A DNA stretch of 64,000 bases from assembly GCA_034359265.1 (NCBI GenBank), contig CP136896.1:30692001-30756000 (forward strand), given 5' to 3'. Below, one piece after another: positions 58,320-64,000 of this stretch. Position numbers and translations under genes: made by a program. Position 1 is the stretch's first letter; every line of letters begins with the position of its first letter. The notes under the pieces are model-generated. The model saw only the letters and a program-made list of their open reading frames with translations, did not search any database and was not told the DNA's origin. This DNA is from Canna indica. Its lineage: Eukaryota > Streptophyta > Magnoliopsida > Zingiberales > Cannaceae.

Positions 58320-58881
58320 AAAATGTTTTAGTGAACTTGCCGCAAGATTATGTTGGTGGCAAGGGGAAGCGTCGCAAGGGGAGGACTGCGGGGGAGGTAT
58401 CGTGGGAGGTGGCACAGGAGAGCACCGACGGTGGAAGTAGCACAACGAAGAAATTAGGGATTGAAGATGTTGAGGGAGGTGGCACGAGGAGAGCAGCGGC
58501 GGGGGAGGTGGCACGGGGAAAGAGGATCGCAGTGAAGAAGAGAAGAGAGAAAATGGCACAAGGAGATAGAATCCCACGGGAGAGAGATGACCGCGGAGGT
58601 GTCGGATCGGTTGCGGAGAAGAGACGAGTGATTGGAGTTTGTCTTGTCAGGGTCGGTTGCAAAAAGATAAGAGGGAAATATTTGGTCGGTCGCAGAAATA
58701 AGGCTGAAAAAATTAGGCCACGGACGGGAAAAATATTTGGTCGACTAAATTAAAAGGTGGGAAAAAAATATAGGTTGATTTACCAACTAATTTTTTATCC
58801 GTTTGTAATTTTGTTGGTAATACCAACAAAATTGATCTGTCGGTAATAAATCCATCGGTGATGGTCTACTTTCTTGTAGTG
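58320..58881. mobile_element. CACTA-type transposon right end
   Basis: The end ...CTTTCTTGTAGTG at 58881 is an inverted CACTACAAGAAAG terminus. Just inside lie inverted phrases GTTGGTAATACCAAC and CGGTAATAAATCCATCGGTGATGG. Further in (58331-58753) a lysine/arginine/glycine-rich open frame of 140 codons has no recognisable similarity. The left partner is not identified. Confidence 0.55.
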
Positions 58882-59360
58882 TCTACAAGAACTTTTCGCC
58901 GATGGGAAATGGCACGGGGAGAGAGGAGTAGGGCACCAGAAAATGTTGGGTCGGCGGCGGAAAAGAGTAGAGGGGAAAAGGAATTAGGGTACGGAAATTG
59001 TCACACCCCAACTGAGGGTAGTGTGACCGGCTAGGGCCTACATCCTGCCCTGTAGCCTACTGTCTACATTGACATCAAGAAAACCAAGACATATCGAATG
59101 AAAGAAATCTCAATATACTTTATAAAAAGTTTTCAAAGTCACAATCTATAAGTTTTCCAAAACAAGTAGAAACATCAACATCAAATAACAAGTTTTACAA
59201 TTCTTTTTCAATTACAACTGCTAGTGGAGAAACAAAACCAACATAACTAAGCACTAGTCTGAGACTCATGGACGCCGCTACAAGATATGGCACCGCCTCC
59301 ATCCCACCAGCTGCACCATGTCATGCTCTGCTCATGCTCTGCAAAATAAGAATAAACTGT

Positions 59361-59377
59361 GAGTCCACTTGGGACTC
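59361..59377 (-). promoter_or_regulatory. LTR inverted-repeat box, GAGTCC/GGACTC type
   Basis: Perfect stem, same form as the other family B LTRs. Confidence 0.5.
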
Positions 59378-60148
59378 AGTGAGTGGCTCAAATGAACCTC
59401 CACATAAACCTCAGTCATGCATATATATCATACATGGCAATAAAGGAAATGTACAAGGAGGTAGAATTTATTTCTAATGCGATTATCGACCCCCAATGGC
59501 TCCATCTGTATCAACTGAATATGATAACCTGCCGTCTCGGCTTATCAAGCCTTCGGCATTCGGCCCTTGGGCCTATTCATAGAATCATATCCCAGCTACA
59601 GCCGTCCCTACCATATCAGGTAGTATAATACTGGCCATCGACCACATCATCTCAAGATGTAAGCAAACAATCCCGGGCCGTTGACAAGGATGGTCCACTA
59701 GTCTTCGGACACTGTCTGGGGTAAGGATAGCTAGTCGCACCCAACTGGGGTCTGGCACCTAGCGGGCCCGCTGGCGCACCTCTAGACCCAAAATTGGCCG
59801 AGCTGAGCATTGGTCATTTTCGACCTCCACGCTCATCAGCGGACCATCTCAAACACTTCACACAATCAATATCCTAGGGTTTCCATATATGCACTTTGGG
59901 CCTTTGTTTGTATCTGGTCTTAATCCGGATACAGGATCGACAATTTATGCCGCCCTTTCAAGATATGAACACCTACGAGTTTTAAGTTTCCAAAAGTATG
60001 CAAGAAGTCATAGAAGTGTTATCGTCTCCTAACTAAGTTTCCATATAAGTGCGATGAACGTCTAGTGACGCCTTACATGTTACCTAGCCTTCCACACTGC
60101 CTTGGTTGAGGAATTTCATGTGTCGACCTTGGAATCCCACCCAAGAAC

Positions 60149-62843
60149 TGTAATACCCACTAAATTATTTATGTATATGTATTCCAGCAGGTTGCGTGTG
60201 ACGCGAGATGGTGCGTGCGGGTTTGAGCATTGATGCTTAGCTTGAGGTGAGACTCGATTACTCTAGAAATTTTCTTAATTAAAATGTAAGTGGTAAAATA
60301 TTTTATGTGTCACGTAGTTAAAGAGGACTTCGAGGGGAATCCATTGGTTCAATCGGATCCAAATTCGGACTTGGATTGGGTGAGATAGAGAAGGTTTAGT
60401 GAACCGCTTAAATTAGGGACAGATTAGTAATTTCAGTCCAAGTTAAAAAAATAAAAAATAAAAAAAAGGGCGCCGTACGACTGCTACAGCGACATGGAAC
60501 CCAAGAGAAACATGGCGAGCGAGCAAGGGAGGAGGCGGAAGAGGTTTGGCCAAATTTCGCGAAGAGGACGGTGATCGGGCGTTGCGGAGAGAAGGAATCT
60601 CGTCTTCCTTCCGATCTTCGTTCTCCTGTGTGTGGATTTCCCTTTTCTCTCTCCCCTTCCTTCCTCCTTGTGCTGCCCTCGTCACGAGAACATCTAGAGT
60701 TCTTGAAAGCTTGATCATTTCTTCAATCGGAATTAGGGTTCGTAGCCTTTGTGTTGATTCTTCCTTAGGATTAGGGATTTAATGTATGAAGGCTTGGCAT
60801 GTGAAAATTTCATTTTGTCTTTTTTTTTGCAGCCGCCTACTGTTCTTGAGAAATTGGAAAATCTTGGTTTAATTTCTTATTTGATTTTAGAAGAATGATA
60901 TGTCTTGTAGGTGGAATTCTCATTGACTTTGGTTACGACATGTGTTGTTGTTGGATTGGGAACCCTAGACTTTGGGATTCCTTCTTTCTGTTAGCCGTAT
61001 CTCACAAGGAAGAAACCTGGAAATTTGTGTGAGTTGGGTTGCTTCTTTAACTAAAGTTGATGTGGAGATGAGTGCTTAGTGTTAAATTAAAACTCTAAAC
61101 TAGCTAAAGTACTCTCCTCTTGTGGCCGTCTGCTACTAAGACATGAGTTCATGGGTGAGTATTCCTCTTTAATTTGAATGGGTGGAAGACCTTCATGTGT
61201 GTGATCATGTAACCTTAAGTATGGGAATCAATTTTGCTACTGCTGCCTTGGTGAAGCAGCCCACGTGTAGACTGCAATTTTTCTATTTAATTGTATGAAT
61301 AATGCTCATACTATATAAGTTTTCTTATAGGAATAAAAGGGTCGCATAGTTCTATAATACTAATTGAAACCTTAGGCTGATTTATATGCTAATATATTGA
61401 TGTGTGTGTTAATCCTACATGCTAAACTGAGATGTAATGATGCTGAAGTCACATAGTTCTACTTTATATACTGAATTTGCAAGGTTTAGATGTTGAAATT
61501 TCATATATTTTATTGCTGAAATTTCATAGGTTTAGATGCTGGGATCCATATGTTATGTGCTGAAATTTAGTCAAATCAATGCTGATTTAATTTAGTAGTT
61601 TGGGAAATCATGTAACCTATCGATTTGCATGTAAGGGATACTTTGGAAATATAGAATGGATGTATGTGACTTGAACAGTAATGTGGGGGTAGGAATCGGA
61701 CGAATTCAGCAAGCTGAAATTTTCCTAATGCATCTTAATTGAGTCGGGATGCGGGCTCGATGTGACGTTCCTAGTTCGTCATAAACAATTGGGGTTTTAG
61801 TTGATACCAGGGATAGGTGAACCTTGAGTGTGTTGACATGAGGATGTGACTCTCGGGTAGTGGTCCGAGCCACGTTGGGCTGAGTGGTGTGCATAGCACA
61901 CAAGGTGTTTATGGGCCTTAATAGGTCCAGAGGTGCGCTCCGCGCACGAGATACATTAGGCTGGTGGGCCGAGTGGTACGCATAGCATACGAGTGATCAT
62001 GGGTCGGAGGGCCTTCCTTACCGAGTTGGGTACTAGTTCTAGAGGGTCTTCCTAGACCAGTGAACCCGAGAAGAGATTCAATTGGGTACTGGTTCTAGAG
62101 AGTCTTCCTAGACTAGTGAACCCAAGAAAAGATTTAGTAGGTACTGAGTCTAGAGGGTCTTCCTAGACCAATGGACCCGAGCATAAAAATAGTGAATACT
62201 GGTTCTAGAGGGCCTTCCTAGAGCAGCATACCCGAGAGGGAGAGGCAGTTGGACACTGAGTCTAGAGGACTTCCCTAGACCAGTGAAACTAAGAAAAGTG
62301 ACTAATTGAGATTCAGAACTTAGAAAGCGTTTTTCGTAGAGTCGGATGAGATTGTATTCCTCACATATATAACTTGGCATCCACACTTACTTGATATATT
62401 GTATGAACTGCCATTACTGGATTCCATTTCCTAAGGATTGGGAAACTATTCATTGAGTTTTATACTCACTTTTACTCTTATGTTTGTTTTGCAGAGCGTG
62501 ACCCTGAGGTACGGCGCAGCTGATGGGGGCGGACTCCGGTAGCGATCTCGTGAGCTGGTTGGCGTATTCGAGTTTAGTTGAGTTGAGTCCTGTGTGAGAA
62601 CTAAGATATTATAGTTTTTAGAGTGTCCTGGAGTTGTTTAAACTTTTTGTTGAATCATTTTTATGAGATATCTGGTATGTGGATTGTGTCTTTATCACTG
62701 AGTTGCTATTGATTATTTCCTGGTTATGTTATAAACACCTTGTTTTCAAGTTGTACCTATTTAAATGTTTGTGTTATGGGTTAGGCTTCGGGGTGCTTGA
62801 CTACACTCTGGCCGGTCACGTGATTAAATTTTGAGGGGTGACA
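60149..62843 (+). mobile_element. Family C solo LTR
   Basis: 2695 bp, TGTAATACCC...GGGGTGACA, with perfect 5-bp target duplication AGAAC (60144-60148 and 62844-62848). It matches the C LTR at 44618-47273 from end to end except that the ~380-bp duplication is absent. It inserted into the B LTR at 58999. The acceptor-like TTTTGCAG ends at 62495, followed by AGCGTGA and CAGCTGATG. Confidence 0.93.
62010..62290 (+). repeat. Tandem array with palindromic core in family C solo LTR
   Basis: About five units of roughly 50-60 bp with TCTAGAGGGTCTTCCTAGAC and GTGAACCCGAG, homologous to 46385-46790 but fewer and more diverged. Confidence 0.8.
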
Positions 62844-64000
62844 AGAACATTTAGGGCAGCATGTATAATCCAAGGAAAAATATTCAAATATTGCAACATT
62901 CATTATATATGACCACAATGTATACACATAACAACTTTACACTACCTTAGGAATTTTTAGGACAATAAGGAACAACTATCTAACATGGCAAGGTACTAAT
63001 GAATTTAAATAACATGTAGGAAATACAAAACATGGTAACAATCTCAACATACAAAGTTTAAAGATCTAATGCTAAGATGGTTATAAGACTAGCATTCCTA
63101 TAATTCAAAATCAATCAAGCTACTTGCTATGTTTGGTGTTCTTCCTAAGTGTTGCCATATCTCTCTATGTGTGATCCTTATAATCATGTAATTTCCATCT
63201 AAAGCTACTCTATTCTCCCCTCCCTAGCCTTGGCCGAACCATGAGCAAGGAAGACCTTGCTCGGCCATGGCCCTTAAGGTAGGAAAGGGGGAGGAGACTC
63301 TAGTTATACCTCTACTTCTTCAATTCCAAATATAGCTTACATATCAATGGACTAATTTACCCTTCCCTCACCCTTGGCCGAACCCTCTTCATGAGTTGTA
63401 GGGTTCATTCGGCCACTTCAAGGGATTCCTAGGGAAGGCATGCTTCACAATGCGTGAGATATACAAGTGGAACTACATCGAACATCGATATAAGGTCATC
63501 TAAGGGCTTTGTTGCCGTCAAGGGAATCAGAGAAAATTTTGGCATGACATTTCCCCTTTTCCCATGACTCAGCAGCCATAAAAACTTGCAAAACGACGAA
63601 GAAACAACGAGTTCCGACGAGAAATTCCATAAAACAGTGAACATACATCGTTGAAATCAAGATTCGTCGGAAAGATCGCGAGAAACTCAACCTATCTAAT
63701 CTAGGGTTCGGCCACCAGCCTCCCCCAAGCTTCAAAACTTAACCACTCACCTAGATTTCAAAGAAACAAGGATCGGGTGACGATGACTTGAAATTTTTTC
63801 GGCAACGACGCAAATCCCGGATCGATCCAAGCCCCAAGCTTCCTCCTTACTCGTTCTCCTCTCTCCCTAGACAGCCTTGTGCGACTCAAAGGGTGAGTCA
63901 CACGACTGCAAGATGAGGGTTTTAATCCTTCATATATCTTTCCAAAGATGGCCTCATGACTCACTTAACTCATACTCGAAACTTGACTAAACCCGAAGTA

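Larger units (their letters stand above)
58999..64000 (-). mobile_element. Family B LTR, minus strand, cut by the window edge
   Basis: The plus strand begins TGTCACACCCC at 58999 and follows the family B LTR through 60148. It is interrupted by a C solo LTR and continues from 62849 to the window end, including donor-like ACCACTCACCT at 63742. About 100-200 bp of LTR should remain beyond 64000. Whether it is solo cannot be decided. Confidence 0.85.

Noticed and set aside
58331..58753. 140-codon plus-strand ORF as a host gene
   Set aside because: Low-complexity Lys/Arg/Gly/Glu composition, overlapped by an opposite-strand ORF of similar length, no recognised domain, and located inside a CACTA end.
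38618..58881. A single 20-kb CACTA element spanning both ends, with two LTR elements inside
   Set aside because: Beyond CACTACAA the terminal and subterminal sequences differ (TTTGCCAC repeats on the left, GTTGGTA/CCATCGG on the right), and the flanking 3-mers (CAC and TCT) do not match. They are more likely two different elements.

Overview
This is nuclear DNA from a flowering plant. There are no bacterial operons. The only recognisable host gene is an intron-bearing fimbrin (actin-bundling) gene, cut by the left edge. Nearly everything else is nested transposable elements of plant type: an L1-class LINE with a C-terminal RNase H, Ty3/gypsy chromoviruses that look like the Del/Tekay lineage (2.5-2.7 kb LTRs, initiator-tRNA-Met binding sites, a chromo-like C-terminus), hAT-type MITEs, CACTA ends and a Helitron-like end. 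The sequence alone does not decide between monocot and dicot.

Layout. 1-2290: four 5' exons and the leader of fimbrin, minus strand. 2291-4112: AT-rich spacer with a 63-bp tandem duplication. 4128-9912: full-length but dead LINE with a perfect 15-bp target duplication. 10134-17254: solo LTR (family A), minus strand, carrying a second A LTR with a perfect 5-bp duplication, which itself holds a family B-like LTR fragment; a hAT MITE lies in the outer LTR. 17416-21680: another minus-strand LTR (D), split by a B solo LTR that carries a second MITE. 21681-28541: decayed gag-pol, one complete A LTR, then a PBS and a gag start (internal-LTR-internal order). 28542-29412: CACTA remnant. 29413-34140: AT-rich degenerate tandem repeat split by a B solo LTR. 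34464-38617: AT-rich DNA with a possible copia LTR/PBS junction and a Helitron-like 3' end. 38618-41197: CACTA left end and flank. 41198-47273: family C element with perfect 5-bp duplication, lacking most of its 5' LTR, PBS, gag and protease. 47279-48126 plus 57679-58998: older sequence holding a broken copy of a universal-stress-domain (inactive-kinase type) gene. It is split by the complete family B element 48127-57673, which has a perfect 5-bp duplication. 58999-64000: partial minus-strand B LTR carrying a family C solo LTR with a perfect duplication.

Within the retrotransposons, PBS, gag zinc knuckle, protease, RT, RNase H, integrase and chromo-like tail occur in the expected order, but all three internal regions have stops and frameshifts, so none can be autonomous. 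Many stops are TAG where a sister copy has CAG, consistent with decay of methylated CHG sites.

The most interesting signal not named by standard feature types is inside the LTRs. Families A and B share a TATA box, a GC-rich first segment, a GTGAGTGG donor-like site, about 1.6-1.7 kb of intron-like sequence and a CAG/TAG acceptor followed by a conserved block containing CAGCTG. Just before the acceptor, families A-D carry a short inverted repeat whose stem changes in a compensatory way between families.
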